From Shouchella patagoniensis (GTDB lineage: Bacteria > Bacillota > Bacilli > Bacillales > Bacillaceae_D), in assembly GCF_002019705.1 (NCBI RefSeq), contig NZ_KV917377.1, positions 742,565 through 806,564 on the forward strand: a stretch of 64,000 nucleotides of DNA, given 5' to 3'. The position numbers and the translations under genes are program-made. The notes under the pieces were generated by a model that saw only the letters and a program-made list of their open reading frames with translations, made no database searches and had not been told where the DNA came from. The number at the start of each line of letters is the position of its first letter. The stretch's first letter is position 1. This document shows positions 26,980-36,050 of this stretch, piece by piece.

Positions 26980-28541
26980 TGAGCCTGCACCTCCGCCGAT
27001 TCCATCAAGTCCCCGTTTAGAGACCACGTTTTCGCTTCTGTAATTTGTACGTACACAATCTCACCAATCACTGATTTAGGACCAACAAAATTAACAAGTC
27101 TATTTGTTCGCGTTCTACCTGCTAGCACATCTGGGTTCTTTTTGCTTTCCCCTTCAACTAATACTTCTACAACTTTGTCTTGGTAATCCAAATTCCTTTT
27201 ACCAGAAATCTCATTAACAAGCGCGTTCAAACGAGCTAAGCGTTTTTTCTTTACCTCCATCGGCACGTTGTCTTCCATTCTTGCCGCTGGAGTACCTTCA
27301 CGTGGCGAATAAATATACGTATAGGCCGCATCAAATTGAATTTCTTCAACTAAGGTCATCATTTCCTCAAACTGCTCGTCCGTTTCATTTGGAAATCCAA
27401 CAATTAAGTCGGTTGTAAATGATGCATTAGGTATCGCTTCTTTTATTTTCCCAGCTAACGTTATATATTGTTCTCTTGTATACTTTCTGCCCATTAGTTT
27501 CAAAATATCTGAGTTCCCGTGTTGAACCGGCAAATGAATATGTTCTACAAGGTTACCGCCTTGAGCAAGTACTTCAATTAGATGGTCATCAAAATCACGA
27601 GGATGACTCGTTGTAAAACGAACACGAGGAATATCAATTTTATGGATGGCATCCATTAAGTCTCCAAGACCACCATAATCACCTGGGAGATCTTTTCCAT
27701 ACGCATTTACATTTTGGCCAAGGAGAGTAATTTCTTTGTACCCTTGCCGTGCTAGATCACGGACTTCAGCAATAATATCCTCTGGAAGTCGACTGCGTTC
27801 TTTCCCGCGAGTATACGGAACAATGCAGTACGTACAGAATTTATCACAGCCATACATAATATTGACCCATGCCTGTGTTTTATGTTGACGCTTACGAGGC
27901 ATGTTCTCAACGATGTCGCCTTCTTTAGACCAAACCTCAATGACCATTTCCTTTCCATAAATTGCATCTCGCAATAAAGTAGGCAAACGATGGATATTAT
28001 GCGTCCCAAAAATCAGATCGATATGTTGGTGTTTTTGCATAATCTTGTTTACAACAGATTCTTCTTGCGACATACAACCGCAAACGCCAATAATTAGCTC
28101 GGGTTTTTCAAGTTTTAATGGTTTTAAATGCCCAATTTCACCAAACACTTTATTCTCAGCATTTTCTCTTATCGCACATGTATTTAAAAGAATAACGTCC
28201 GCTTCAGTCGTTTCCGTTGTTTCTTCAAATCCCATCTCAAGAAGCATGCCCGTCATATTTTCTGAATCATGGACGTTCATTTGACAGCCATACGTACGCA
28301 CTAGAAACTTTTTTCCTGCTCCAAGGTGAGCTAATTCATCTGGAATCATCTTTTCCGGACGCAAGACTTGAACATCTTCACGTTTCCGTTTACGACCTGA
28401 ACGGTAGTTAGGTTGATCGTAAATCGTTATTTCTCGACCTTTTATTTTCACAACTTTTTTTTCATCATCTTCTGAAACAATGCGCGCATCGGTAAAATCA
28501 AAATACTGGCTGTAATCCTTCGCCTTTTTTTGATCGCTCAT
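26976..28541 (-). CDS. miaB: tRNA methylthiotransferase MiaB
   Basis: A 521-aa radical-SAM enzyme that converts i6A37 to ms2i6A37 in tRNA. The N-terminal UPF0004 domain holds three cluster cysteines ([26 protein letters not shown]). The radical SAM cluster is [10 protein letters not shown]-terminal TRAM domain ([28 protein letters not shown]) binds tRNA. ATG at 28541 has AAGGAGAT upstream; in-frame ATGs further up fall before or in that site. It heads a miaB-ricA pair. Confidence 0.97.
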   Translation of the reverse strand: MSDQKKAKDYSQYFDFTDARIVSEDDEKKVVKIKGREITIYDQPNYRSGRKRKREDVQVLRPEKMIPDELAHLGAGKKFLVRTYGCQMNVHDSENMTGMLLEMGFEETTETTEADVILLNTCAIRENAENKVFGEIGHLKPLKLEKPELIIGVCGCMSQEESVVNKIMQKHQHIDLIFGTHNIHRLPTLLRDAIYGKEMVIEVWSKEGDIVENMPRKRQHKTQAWVNIMYGCDKFCTYCIVPYTRGKERSRLPEDIIAEVRDLARQGYKEITLLGQNVNAYGKDLPGDYGGLGDLMDAIHKIDIPRVRFTTSHPRDFDDHLIEVLAQGGNLVEHIHLPVQHGNSDILKLMGRKYTREQYITLAGKIKEAIPNASFTTDLIVGFPNETDEQFEEMMTLVEEIQFDAAYTYIYSPREGTPAARMEDNVPMEVKKKRLARLNALVNEISGKRNLDYQDKVVEVLVEGESKKNPDVLAGRTRTNRLVNFVGPKSVIGEIVYVQITEAKTWSLNGDLMESAEVQAQ

Positions 28542-28767
28542 TTTTAAATCTCCTTCCATACAACAAAACATTCCCTTCATATTATACGTGGCTCGGTGAT
28601 AGAACACAATGACCAGTGCTTATTCTCGTATTGCTAGTTTTGATCATCATAAGAAAATTGGTTTGTCCGCTTTATTTGATGCATAAACTGAATTAATACG
28701 ATTGAAATAAAGACAGTGAAAGATTAACCGTGCTTTCTATTCCATACTCAAAAAAGGAGTCGGTTCG

Positions 28768-29574
28768 ATGATTGAAATTGCCGGCAAGCCATTAGATACT
28801 ACTTCTTTAGTAGGGTTATCTGAAGTAGAAGCTGCCATCCTCAATAGCTTAGCAAATACAAATGTCCTGTATAACTATCCGTCGCAGCGAGAATTGAGTT
28901 TCGAACTAGCTTTGCGCTCAAATACGGTTCATGCATCTATTTCTTTACTCCGTAGTGGTGCACGTTTTGAATCATTTAAACAATCCTATTGCAATCCTCG
29001 CTTTTGGAACCGTATGCCTAACGGAGCATTTCAATTACGTCGGGGGATTTCTCCCGCACAAGCCATTAATGACATCTTTTATAATGGGCAGCTGTATGGA
29101 TTTGAATGTGCTACAGCCATTATTATCTTGTTTTATAAAGCGGTGTTAGAATCAATTGACCGTGCCTCGTTTGACCGATTATTTCAAAATCTTTATTTGT
29201 ATTCATGGGAGCATGACGAAGACTTGAATCTTGAAACCCGACAAGGAACAGATTTTGTTATTGGTGATTGTTTGTATTTTATTAATCCAGATGTAGCTCC
29301 TGAAAATTCAGTTTGGCGTGGTGAAAATGTCATTAAGTTAAATGAAGATCTTTATTATGGTCACGGTATTGCCATTGCCAGCAGCGAGCAAATTATCAAT
29401 CATTTAAATGAACAAAGACGTCCAGGCTCACAAACATCAGCTTACTTGCTCAATCAAGTCACTCGCTTAAACTTCACTTATGTAAGAACGTTTTCAGCCA
29501 TTGGATATACTCCTCGGAGCGGACTTGACACAGCTATACTCATTCAAGAACAAAGTCGCGTGCGTCTATTATAA
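28768..29574 (+). CDS. tgl: Spore protein-glutamine gamma-glutamyltransferase Tgl
   Basis: A 268-aa spore transglutaminase that cross-links coat proteins such as GerQ through epsilon-(gamma-glutamyl)lysine bonds. The catalytic Cys is Cys114 in YGFECATAI, close to Cys116 of B. subtilis Tgl. Catalytic-like GTDFVIGDCLYF and LYYGHGIAI segments follow; the Glu and His partners may lie here. AAAGGAG precedes the ATG. Plus-strand insertion between spoVS and miaB, where B. subtilis has tdh and kbl. No convincing sigma-K promoter is seen. Confidence 0.95.
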   Translation: MIEIAGKPLDTTSLVGLSEVEAAILNSLANTNVLYNYPSQRELSFELALRSNTVHASISLLRSGARFESFKQSYCNPRFWNRMPNGAFQLRRGISPAQAINDIFYNGQLYGFECATAIIILFYKAVLESIDRASFDRLFQNLYLYSWEHDEDLNLETRQGTDFVIGDCLYFINPDVAPENSVWRGENVIKLNEDLYYGHGIAIASSEQIINHLNEQRRPGSQTSAYLLNQVTRLNFTYVRTFSAIGYTPRSGLDTAILIQEQSRVRLL

Positions 29575-29576
29575 TA

Positions 29577-29612
29577 AAAACGAGAAGATGCTTTAGGCAT
29601 CTTCTCGTTTTA
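29577..29612. terminator. Bidirectional terminator between tgl and spoVS
   Basis: AAACGAGAAGATGC / GCATCTTCTCGTTT perfect arms, with A and T runs outside. Confidence 0.92.
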
Positions 29613-29615
29613 TCT

Positions 29616-29876
29616 TTATCGAGGTTCTATAATCAATTTAATTGCCGTTCGCTCTTCACCATCAATTTGGATATCGGTAAAAGCCGGAATACACACTAAA
29701 TCAATTCCACTTGGAGCCACAAATCCCCGGGCAATAGCAACTGCTTTAATCGATTGATTTAACGCTCCAGCCCCAATAGCTTGGATTTCAGCTGCTCCCC
29801 GTTCACGAATGACGCCAGCGAGTGCTCCTGCAACTGAGTTTGGTGTGGATTTTGCTGATACTTTTAAGACTTCCAT
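29616..29876 (-). CDS. spoVS: Stage V sporulation protein S
   Basis: An 86-aa SpoVS, almost invariant in the family: MEVLKVSAKSTPNSVAGALA, GAAEIQAIGAGALNQ and APSGIDLVCIPAFTDI. It has an Alba-like nucleic-acid-binding fold and affects septation and coat assembly. It follows ymdB as in B. subtilis, but a terminator-like hairpin lies between them, so it probably has its own promoter. Confidence 0.97.
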   Translation of the reverse strand: MEVLKVSAKSTPNSVAGALAGVIRERGAAEIQAIGAGALNQSIKAVAIARGFVAPSGIDLVCIPAFTDIQIDGEERTAIKLIIEPR

Positions 29877-29999
29877 TTCTATTCCTCCTTATACGAGATA
29901 AGCCTGCTAGCGCTATAGCTGTTCGTCCATCTAGTTAAAACAGATCGGCGCCTTAACACATTCTTATTTCTTGAAAGAGAAAGATATACCATAATGATT

Positions 30000-30036
30000 A
30001 AAACCCTTTTGCGTTTATTAGCGCAAAAGGGTTTCA
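30000..30036 (-). terminator. Terminator at the end of ymdB
   Basis: AAACCCTTTTGCG / CGCAAAAGGGTTT arms; the stem overlaps the ymdB stop. Confidence 0.8.
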
Positions 30037-30809
30037 TCAGAAATAGAAATTCGCTCAATTCGGGTAGCTCGGCCAGTTCGCTCATCTATATCAACGACAG
30101 CACCATTTAACTGTTTTTTTCCTTCCGCTACTTCAAATCGAGCAGGTAATCCAGTTAAAAAACGATGCAATACGGCTTCTCGATCCATGCCGAGAATACC
30201 ATCTAAAGGGCCTGTCATGCCTGCATCAGACAAATAAGCAGTTCCCTGTGGCAGGACTCTCTCATCTGCTGTCTGTACATGAGTGTGCGTCCCAATTACC
30301 GCACTCACTCGTCCATCTAAATACCAGCCCATCGCTTGTTTTTCACTGGTTGTCTCAGCATGGAAATCAACAAAGATGCAATCTGCCCTATCGCCAATCT
30401 CTTCAAGAATCGCATCAGCCGTTCGAAACGGACAATCAGCTGGATTCATAAACGTTCGTCCAAGTAAATTAATGACCGCAAGTTTCGTTTGGTTAATGTT
30501 CATCATTCGGTAACCTACACCCGGTGTGCCTTCAGGAAGATTCGCCGGACGGATAAGCCATTTTGCATCTTTTATAAAATCAAAGATTTCTCGTTTATCC
30601 CAAGCATGGTTACCAAGTGTTACCATTTGAGCGCCTTGCTCCAAAAAACTTTTATAGATTTTTTCAGTGATGCCTTTTCCATGTGCTGCATTTTCGCCAT
30701 TAATGATTGTTACAGTTGGTTTATGTTGTTGTTTTAGTGTCTTAATATGGTCTTTCACCATGTCCCTACCCGGTGAACCCACTACATCGCCAATAAATAG
30801 TAGTCTCAA
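30018..30809 (-). CDS. ymdB: YmdB metallophosphoesterase (2',3'-cyclic nucleotide phosphodiesterase)
   Basis: A 263-aa calcineurin-like phosphoesterase. B. subtilis YmdB hydrolyses 2',3'-cyclic nucleotides and is needed for biofilm gene expression. Metal-binding motifs are LFIGDVVGSPGRD, INGENAAHGKG, LGNHAWDK, FVDFHAET and IGTHTHVQTADE. TTG at 30809 is preferred to TTG at 30827, since AGAGGG precedes it and the protein then starts like YmdB. It lies downstream of rny, with the rny terminator between. Confidence 0.93.
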   Translation of the reverse strand: MRLLFIGDVVGSPGRDMVKDHIKTLKQQHKPTVTIINGENAAHGKGITEKIYKSFLEQGAQMVTLGNHAWDKREIFDFIKDAKWLIRPANLPEGTPGVGYRMMNINQTKLAVINLLGRTFMNPADCPFRTADAILEEIGDRADCIFVDFHAETTSEKQAMGWYLDGRVSAVIGTHTHVQTADERVLPQGTAYLSDAGMTGPLDGILGMDREAVLHRFLTGLPARFEVAEGKKQLNGAVVDIDERTGRATRIERISISDETLLR

Positions 30810-30833
30810 AAAATCCCTCTTTTTCAAACAAAT

Positions 30834-30868
30834 TTCAAAAAAATAAAGTGGCTTTCGCCACTTTATTT
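30834..30868 (-). terminator. Terminator of rny
   Basis: AAATAAAGTGGC / GCCACTTTATTT perfect arms with seven T following on the minus strand; it overlaps the rny stop. Confidence 0.88.
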
Positions 30869-32440
30869 CGCGTACTCGACAGCACGCGTTTCCCTAATCA
30901 CTGTAACCCTTATATGACCAGGATAATCAAGCTCTTGTTCAATTTTCTTTGTAATATCCCGCGCGAGTTTATGCGCTAGTGTATCATCAACAACATCTGG
31001 TCGCACCATAATCCGCACTTCTCTTCCAGCTTGGATTGCAAACGTTTTTTCTACCCCATCAAATGACTCCGAAATTTCTTCGAGTTTTTCTAAGCGGCGA
31101 ATATACGTTTCTAGTGTTTCCCTTCTCGCTCCAGGTCGAGCTGCAGATAAGGCATCAGCCGCTGCCACAAGAGTTGCAATAATTGATGTCGCCTCTGTAT
31201 CTCCATGATGAGAAGCAATCGCATTAATAACGACAGGATGTTCTTTATACTTCGTCGCAAGCTCTACACCAATCTCGACATGACTACCTTCAACCTCATG
31301 GTCAATCGCTTTCCCAATATCATGTAATAAACCGGCCCTTTTAGCAAGCTTCACATCTTCACCGAGTTCAGCTGCCATTAAACCTGTTAAGTGAGCAACT
31401 TCCATAGAATGCTTTAACACATTTTGACCATAACTTGTACGGAAACGCAAGCGTCCTAAGATCTTTATTAAATCTGGGTGGAGCCCATGGACACCAACTT
31501 CAAACGTGGTTTGTTCTCCATATTCTCGAATCGTTTCATCTACTTCGCGACGCGATTTATCTACCATTTCCTCAATTCTTGCGGGATGGATGCGACCATC
31601 TTGGACAAGTTTTTCTAAGGCGGACCTAGCAATTTCGCGACGGATTGGATCAAACCCAGATAAAATAACTGCTTCTGGTGTATCGTCAATAATTAAATCA
31701 ATGCCTGTTAACGTTTCAAGCGCACGAATGTTTCTACCTTCACGTCCAATAATGCGGCCTTTCATTTCGTCATTTGGCAAATTGACAACAGAGACAGTTG
31801 TTTCTGCTACATGATCAGCAGAACAGCGTTGAATAGCAAGCGATAGAATTTCTCTTGATCGCTTGTCTGCCGTTTCCTTTGCTTCAGCCATTTTTTCTTT
31901 TATTAACAGAGCAGAATCTTGCGCCACTTCTTGCTCCACTTCCTGGCGAATAATCATACGCGCTTCTTCACGGCTCAAACCGGAGACTCGTTCTAACTCT
32001 TGCTTTTGCTCCAGCAATAGCTGGCTCATTTTACTTTCCATCTCTTCAACTTGTCGTTGTTTTTTGGCGAGAGATTCCTCCCGTTTTTCTAACGATTCTT
32101 CTTTTTTGTCGAGAGTTACGCTTTTTCGGTCGAGAATCTCTTCTTTTTGGACCAAACGATGCTCTTGTTTCTGAATCTCATTTCTTCGCTCACGAACTTC
32201 ACGTTCTGCATCACTTCGAAGCTTATGGACTTCATCTTTCACTTCCAAAACGGCTTCTTTTTTGTTAGTTTCTGCTTCACGCTTCGCGTCATCAATAATT
32301 TTCTTTGCTGCATGTTCAGCACTTGATATTTTCGCTTCAGCGACCGATTTTCGAACAAGATATCCAACATACGCAGCAACTACAGAGACAGCAAGTACAA
32401 TGAGGCAGAGAACCAAGAGACTTATTTCATAGCTTGGCAT
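30863..32440 (-). CDS. rny: Ribonuclease Y
   Basis: A 525-aa membrane-anchored endoribonuclease that starts decay of many mRNAs. One N-terminal membrane helix (about 5-25), a long Lys/Glu coiled coil (30-195), a KH domain ([26 protein letters not shown]) and an HD domain ([21 protein letters not shown]) with the metal-binding His-Asp. ATG at 32440 follows AAGGGAGGTG. Its partners pnpA and rnjB also lie in this window. Here the SbcCD-like operon precedes it; in B. subtilis pbpX lies in that place. Confidence 0.97.
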   Translation of the reverse strand: MPSYEISLLVLCLIVLAVSVVAAYVGYLVRKSVAEAKISSAEHAAKKIIDDAKREAETNKKEAVLEVKDEVHKLRSDAEREVRERRNEIQKQEHRLVQKEEILDRKSVTLDKKEESLEKREESLAKKQRQVEEMESKMSQLLLEQKQELERVSGLSREEARMIIRQEVEQEVAQDSALLIKEKMAEAKETADKRSREILSLAIQRCSADHVAETTVSVVNLPNDEMKGRIIGREGRNIRALETLTGIDLIIDDTPEAVILSGFDPIRREIARSALEKLVQDGRIHPARIEEMVDKSRREVDETIREYGEQTTFEVGVHGLHPDLIKILGRLRFRTSYGQNVLKHSMEVAHLTGLMAAELGEDVKLAKRAGLLHDIGKAIDHEVEGSHVEIGVELATKYKEHPVVINAIASHHGDTEATSIIATLVAAADALSAARPGARRETLETYIRRLEKLEEISESFDGVEKTFAIQAGREVRIMVRPDVVDDTLAHKLARDITKKIEQELDYPGHIRVTVIRETRAVEYAK

Positions 32441-32577
32441 CGTTACACCTCCCTTGCTATCCAATTGTTGGTTTTAACGTTTTTACGTTGTTAATCATTT
32501 AATAAACAAACTTACATAAATACAGCCTTTTTTACATACTGTATCATTCATTATTTTACGCGCAGAAAAGCTCAGTG

Positions 32578-33237
32578 TCAAGAGCTGGTAAGTTCTTGAA
32601 GTTCGCTCAGTCCGTCACGTATTGTGACCATAAATGCTTTGTCTCCTGACTCTGTTAAATGCTGGTTATGTGTAATCATTACAATTTGGCGCCCAAACAT
32701 TGTTGCGAGGGACTTTAGAAATTCGTATAAATAGTGAGTATACTCCCCTGAGACATGCTTTCCAGGTTCATCTAACAGAAGGGGACCAGCTTGTCTAGGC
32801 TGAGTTGTTTCCATTAACGCCACTCGAAGTGCAAGTGTCACAATGTCTACTACGCCCCCACCTCTAGAATCTTGAGGTTTTGTTTTTACTTTTACACCTT
32901 CGTAATCAGAAACAACAAACATCTCGGCCACTGCTCTGCTTCCATGTTCCTCGAGTTCAATTTCAAACGAAATGAGTGGTCCAAATACATATTGTAGTGC
33001 ATTTGTCACAAGTGTCTCCATTTGTTGTTTTGCCTGTTTTCTTGCGTATTCGGCAGATTGTTGCAATAAGATACGCGCTTTTTCATACGTATCCATTGTA
33101 TCTTCAAACTCAACTAGTTCTGCTTCAGCCTTTTTTAAACGATCACTTAATAGCTTTTTCTTCTCGTCTAGACGCGTCCATTTTTCTTTCGCTGCTTGCA
33201 GCTCTAATTCTAATGCTTGTAAGTCCTCATTGATCAC
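32578..33237 (-). CDS. C-terminal half of a split SbcC/Rad50-type ATPase
   Basis: A 219-aa protein equal to the C-terminal part of an SbcC/Rad50 ATPase. A coiled coil (1-75) leads into the C-lobe. The ABC signature region is DSRGGGVVD (123-131), Walker B is LLLDEPGKHVS (153-163), and the switch His190 is in MITHNQ. It has no Walker A of its own, so it should need the 33468-34913 product to form a nucleotide-binding head. GTG start overlaps the preceding coiled-coil ORF by 11 bp. Last gene of a four-gene overlapping operon. Confidence 0.8.
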   Translation of the reverse strand: MINEDLQALELELQAAKEKWTRLDEKKKLLSDRLKKAEAELVEFEDTMDTYEKARILLQQSAEYARKQAKQQMETLVTNALQYVFGPLISFEIELEEHGSRAVAEMFVVSDYEGVKVKTKPQDSRGGGVVDIVTLALRVALMETTQPRQAGPLLLDEPGKHVSGEYTHYLYEFLKSLATMFGRQIVMITHNQHLTESGDKAFMVTIRDGLSELQELTSS

Positions 33238-33481
33238 GACTAGCTAGCTCCTTTGGAATAAGCGTCCATGCTTCCTCCATAGAACGATTAATCTCACTCT
33301 CTAACCTAGTAATCTCTTCATCTAGTTCTTCCGGTTTCACTCCCAGCTCCTCTAACTCCTCTAGTAATCGATTTTTCTGGTTCTCTAATTCCTCCAACTT
33401 TGCTTCTGCCCGATAACGAACATCCTTCGCTTTATCTATCGCTTGTTTCATCTTCTCCAAATCTTGTTCAACTTGTTTCAT
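33227..33481 (-). CDS. Small coiled-coil linker protein of the split SbcC operon
   Basis: An 84-aa, almost wholly charged coiled-coil protein (heptad-like AKLEELENQKNRLLEELEEL). A Pro-containing turn at GVKPEELDEE breaks the helix, and it ends in a short Trp-containing helix. It lies where the descending coiled-coil arm of an SbcC would begin, straight after the zinc hook of the preceding ORF. ATG at 33481 has GGGGGAG nine bases upstream and overlaps the previous gene by 14 bp. It may bridge the two ATPase halves (inference). No family recognised. Confidence 0.65.
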   Translation of the reverse strand: MKQVEQDLEKMKQAIDKAKDVRYRAEAKLEELENQKNRLLEELEELGVKPEELDEEITRLESEINRSMEEAWTLIPKELASRDQ

Positions 33482-34913
33482 TCGTATGCTCCCCCTCAAA
33501 ATGAATCGCTTGTCCGCACGTTGGACATATCCCTAGTGCTGTTAATTGATCATTATAACTTGCTTCTAATTTCTTTTCTTCATGTTGGTTTTTTACAATA
33601 AACGCTCGACCATCAGCAATGCGTTTCTCTAACTCTTTTTGTGAATATGCAAGTGTAACTAGTTTTGTATGTCTTTTAGTTAATTCCGTTGTCTCATTCA
33701 ACAATGTGACGGCACTTTCCATCTGCCCAGTCCGTTCTGCCTGTTTCTTTACAACTGCTTGATCATTACCTAATTGCTGCAATCGTTCAGCTAATCGAAC
33801 GAGCTTCGTTTTTCGCGCTTGCTTGGCTTGTACACGGCTAATTCGTTCTGTATCGATTTTGTTTAAGAAATCGGTTTGTTGCATCGCTCTTGCTAGTTTC
33901 TGCTGATGTTCGCTAATTACTTGTTTTCTTTCGCGTATTTGCTCTGTTTGTTGCCACTTAGCTGCATAACGATACATCAACTCATGAAGCCGTTCAGCTT
34001 GATTCATATTTTCAGTTTTTCCAAGCCAGATCTTACACGTTTGGCTGTCTTTCATTAGACGACTCCATTGTTCAGATAGCTTTAAAAGCATTTTTTGCTT
34101 GGACCAAAGCTGTTTTACTTGTTCGTAACAGACCTCCCAGTCTCGCAAGTTCTGAACCAACTTCAGCTTGTCTTTTATCATGCTTCGCTCTGTATTGACC
34201 CGATCAAATTTGCTCCCCAATTGTTTTAACATCGCTAACCTTTCTTGGGCCGCTTTTGCCTTTTCTAATCTGAGAAACGCTTTATCTAATTGATTTTTAT
34301 CTTGTTCAAGCCGCTCAAATGGGATGAGTGCTTCGGTTGCTTCTTTTACTTCAAGTTCTTTTTGCTTTGTTCTTTGTGACAAGCTATACACATCTTTTGA
34401 TGTATCTCTTATAGCCATATCCAGATAATGCGCCCCACTCATTCGGCCAATTGTTTTTGCTCGCAATGAGCCAGTTTGTTCTAATAAAAAAGGACCATCT
34501 AGTTGCTGAGCGATTTGCAACTGCCATTCATGATCTGAATCGATTCGAAAAGCTCTCATTTGATGAGCTTGGATGACCTCTTCAGGTACTTGCGATCCAA
34601 ATCCTTCAAGTACCAAATCTTCACTGTCCTGTTTTTTTATAACGTACCGATTTTTTGAAGATGTTCGTTCACGTACAATGGCCACTCCAGTATCAAGTAT
34701 AACCGTTACACGTACAAAATCCGCACCAACTCGAAGAAAATCTGTCCCCCGCGGTTGGTTAAATAACGCCCATCTAATTCCTCGCAAAACAGCTGTCTTC
34801 CCACTATCAGATTGACCAACGATGACATTTAACCCGGAATCAAAATTCACCGCTGTATCCAGATGGGATTGGAAATTTTCCAATCTCACTGACACTATGT
34901 TATTCAGCTTCAT
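33468..34913 (-). CDS. N-terminal half of a split SbcC/Rad50-type ATPase with zinc hook
   Basis: A 481-aa protein equal to the N-terminal half of SbcC/Rad50. The N-lobe starts VRLENFQSHLDTAVNFDSG, and Walker A is GQSDSGKT (33-40), the QSDSGKT form resembling phage-type SbcC proteins. A long coiled coil (about 165-455) ends in a CPTCGQ zinc hook (463-468), and the protein stops 13 residues later. No signature, Walker B or D-loop is present; these are in the separate ORF at 32578-33237. ATG at 34913 overlaps the nuclease gene by 14 bp. The Walker A and hook look intact, so it does not look decayed. Confidence 0.8.
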   Translation of the reverse strand: MKLNNIVSVRLENFQSHLDTAVNFDSGLNVIVGQSDSGKTAVLRGIRWALFNQPRGTDFLRVGADFVRVTVILDTGVAIVRERTSSKNRYVIKKQDSEDLVLEGFGSQVPEEVIQAHQMRAFRIDSDHEWQLQIAQQLDGPFLLEQTGSLRAKTIGRMSGAHYLDMAIRDTSKDVYSLSQRTKQKELEVKEATEALIPFERLEQDKNQLDKAFLRLEKAKAAQERLAMLKQLGSKFDRVNTERSMIKDKLKLVQNLRDWEVCYEQVKQLWSKQKMLLKLSEQWSRLMKDSQTCKIWLGKTENMNQAERLHELMYRYAAKWQQTEQIRERKQVISEHQQKLARAMQQTDFLNKIDTERISRVQAKQARKTKLVRLAERLQQLGNDQAVVKKQAERTGQMESAVTLLNETTELTKRHTKLVTLAYSQKELEKRIADGRAFIVKNQHEEKKLEASYNDQLTALGICPTCGQAIHFEGEHTNETS

Positions 34914-35889
34914 CAGCCTCCCAGCGTTCCTCAATGATGGTCATGCGTCGCAATGCTTCCTGTCGAACCTTGTCTTCAACATTAGACATCGCTGCAATCT
35001 CACTGATGATTTCATTCATTTGTAGTGTTTGAAAATTAGATTGTTCTTTTACTTGCTGTACAAAAGCGTGAAGCTTTTCTTCTTGATGACTTGCTTTCTC
35101 TACATAAGCGCGATCAAGCACATCACTACCTTTTGCCGCTTGCAATTCGATTTCCTTTAACTCAATAACTTCTTTTCTAACCGTGCCTACAATCACCTTT
35201 GGCATCCGTTCTATTTCCGTCCAGTGGTTATTAATACGTGCGATCGCTCCTGGATTACAAATGAATTTCCCCTCGCGTTCTTTAATTCCGAAGCCCGAAT
35301 GAAAATGCCCGGTAAGGATCACATCAGCACTTGTCCCCCAAATATGGTCAACTAACGTATGAGGAATCCCTTCTGGCAATGCTTTTTCAACAAGCATGCT
35401 GTGCGCTAAATGAATCATTTTATCAGCCTGCGTTTCGTTTACAGGATAATAATCAAGCTTTGGATCACGTTGATCCAAATCATAGTGATACGGTTGTCCC
35501 GAAAATTGGACCTTTAACCCTTCTTTTTCAAAAACGACCGGCTGATCTGGATGAATCAATGTCATAATCCCAAAAGCGTCTAATAATCCAAGCATTGTTC
35601 TGGACACGGTCTCTGGGTTATGACCAAACGTATCATGGTTTCCTGATATCGTATAAATCGGTGCATGGGCTTGTCGAAAGATTTGAGCAAACTGGCCAAC
35701 AGTGCTTGGTGACAAATCAGGACGATCAAAAACATCACCACCATGAAGTAACACGTCAACTTGCTCTTTTTTCGCTATTTCGATTACTTGACTAACCTTG
35801 TTTTTTAATGTTTCTGGAAATGTATCTAACCTGTTTTTTGGGGCTGTTCCCCGTATATGTGTATCTGTAAAATAGAGAAACTTAATCAT
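34900..35889 (-). CDS. SbcD/Mre11-like metallophosphoesterase nuclease
   Basis: A 329-aa Mre11/SbcD-type phosphoesterase. The metal motifs are complete: DTH (9-11), GGDVFDRP, SGNHDTFGH and, later, TGHFHSG. A C-terminal helical tail of about 80 residues probably docks on the ATPase coiled coil. It is expected to act with the downstream split ATPase on DNA ends or hairpins. ATG at 35889 follows GGGAGG. First gene of the operon; recA upstream ends in its own terminator, and no LexA box is seen before it. The sequence is far from the housekeeping SbcD I know, so I give no symbol. Confidence 0.85.
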   Translation of the reverse strand: MIKFLYFTDTHIRGTAPKNRLDTFPETLKNKVSQVIEIAKKEQVDVLLHGGDVFDRPDLSPSTVGQFAQIFRQAHAPIYTISGNHDTFGHNPETVSRTMLGLLDAFGIMTLIHPDQPVVFEKEGLKVQFSGQPYHYDLDQRDPKLDYYPVNETQADKMIHLAHSMLVEKALPEGIPHTLVDHIWGTSADVILTGHFHSGFGIKEREGKFICNPGAIARINNHWTEIERMPKVIVGTVRKEVIELKEIELQAAKGSDVLDRAYVEKASHQEEKLHAFVQQVKEQSNFQTLQMNEIISEIAAMSNVEDKVRQEALRRMTIIEERWEADEAE

Positions 35890-36005
35890 GTTGTCCTCCC
35901 ACATTCTCACTCGCCTGAATTAAATCAGCAAAAAAATAAACCAGCTTTTCTCTATTTAGTTTAAAGCAAAACGGAAAGAGCGTGAAGAGCAAAAAACCTA
36001 AGCAA

Positions 36006-36036
36006 ATAAGGCCACCCATTTTCAGGGTAGCCTTAT
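36006..36036 (-). terminator. Terminator of recA
   Basis: ATAAGGC-t-ACCC / GGGT-g-GCCTTAT stem after the recA stop; the T-rich tail begins a few bases on. Confidence 0.75.
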
Positions 36037-36050
36037 CAAATTACATCCTC

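Noticed and set aside
28608-28767. Sigma-K promoter for tgl
   Set aside because: GCATAAACTGA and CCATACTCAA each miss part of CATAnnnTA and neither has an AC at the right distance.
29879-30085. 68-codon ORF between ymdB and spoVS
   Set aside because: It overlaps the ymdB end in another frame and contains the ymdB terminator hairpin.
32578-34913. Reading the split SbcC as a single frameshifted pseudogene
   Set aside because: Each piece has its own start and ribosome-like site, overlaps are short and regular, and ATPase motifs in both halves are intact. It is still kept as the main way the finding could be wrong.
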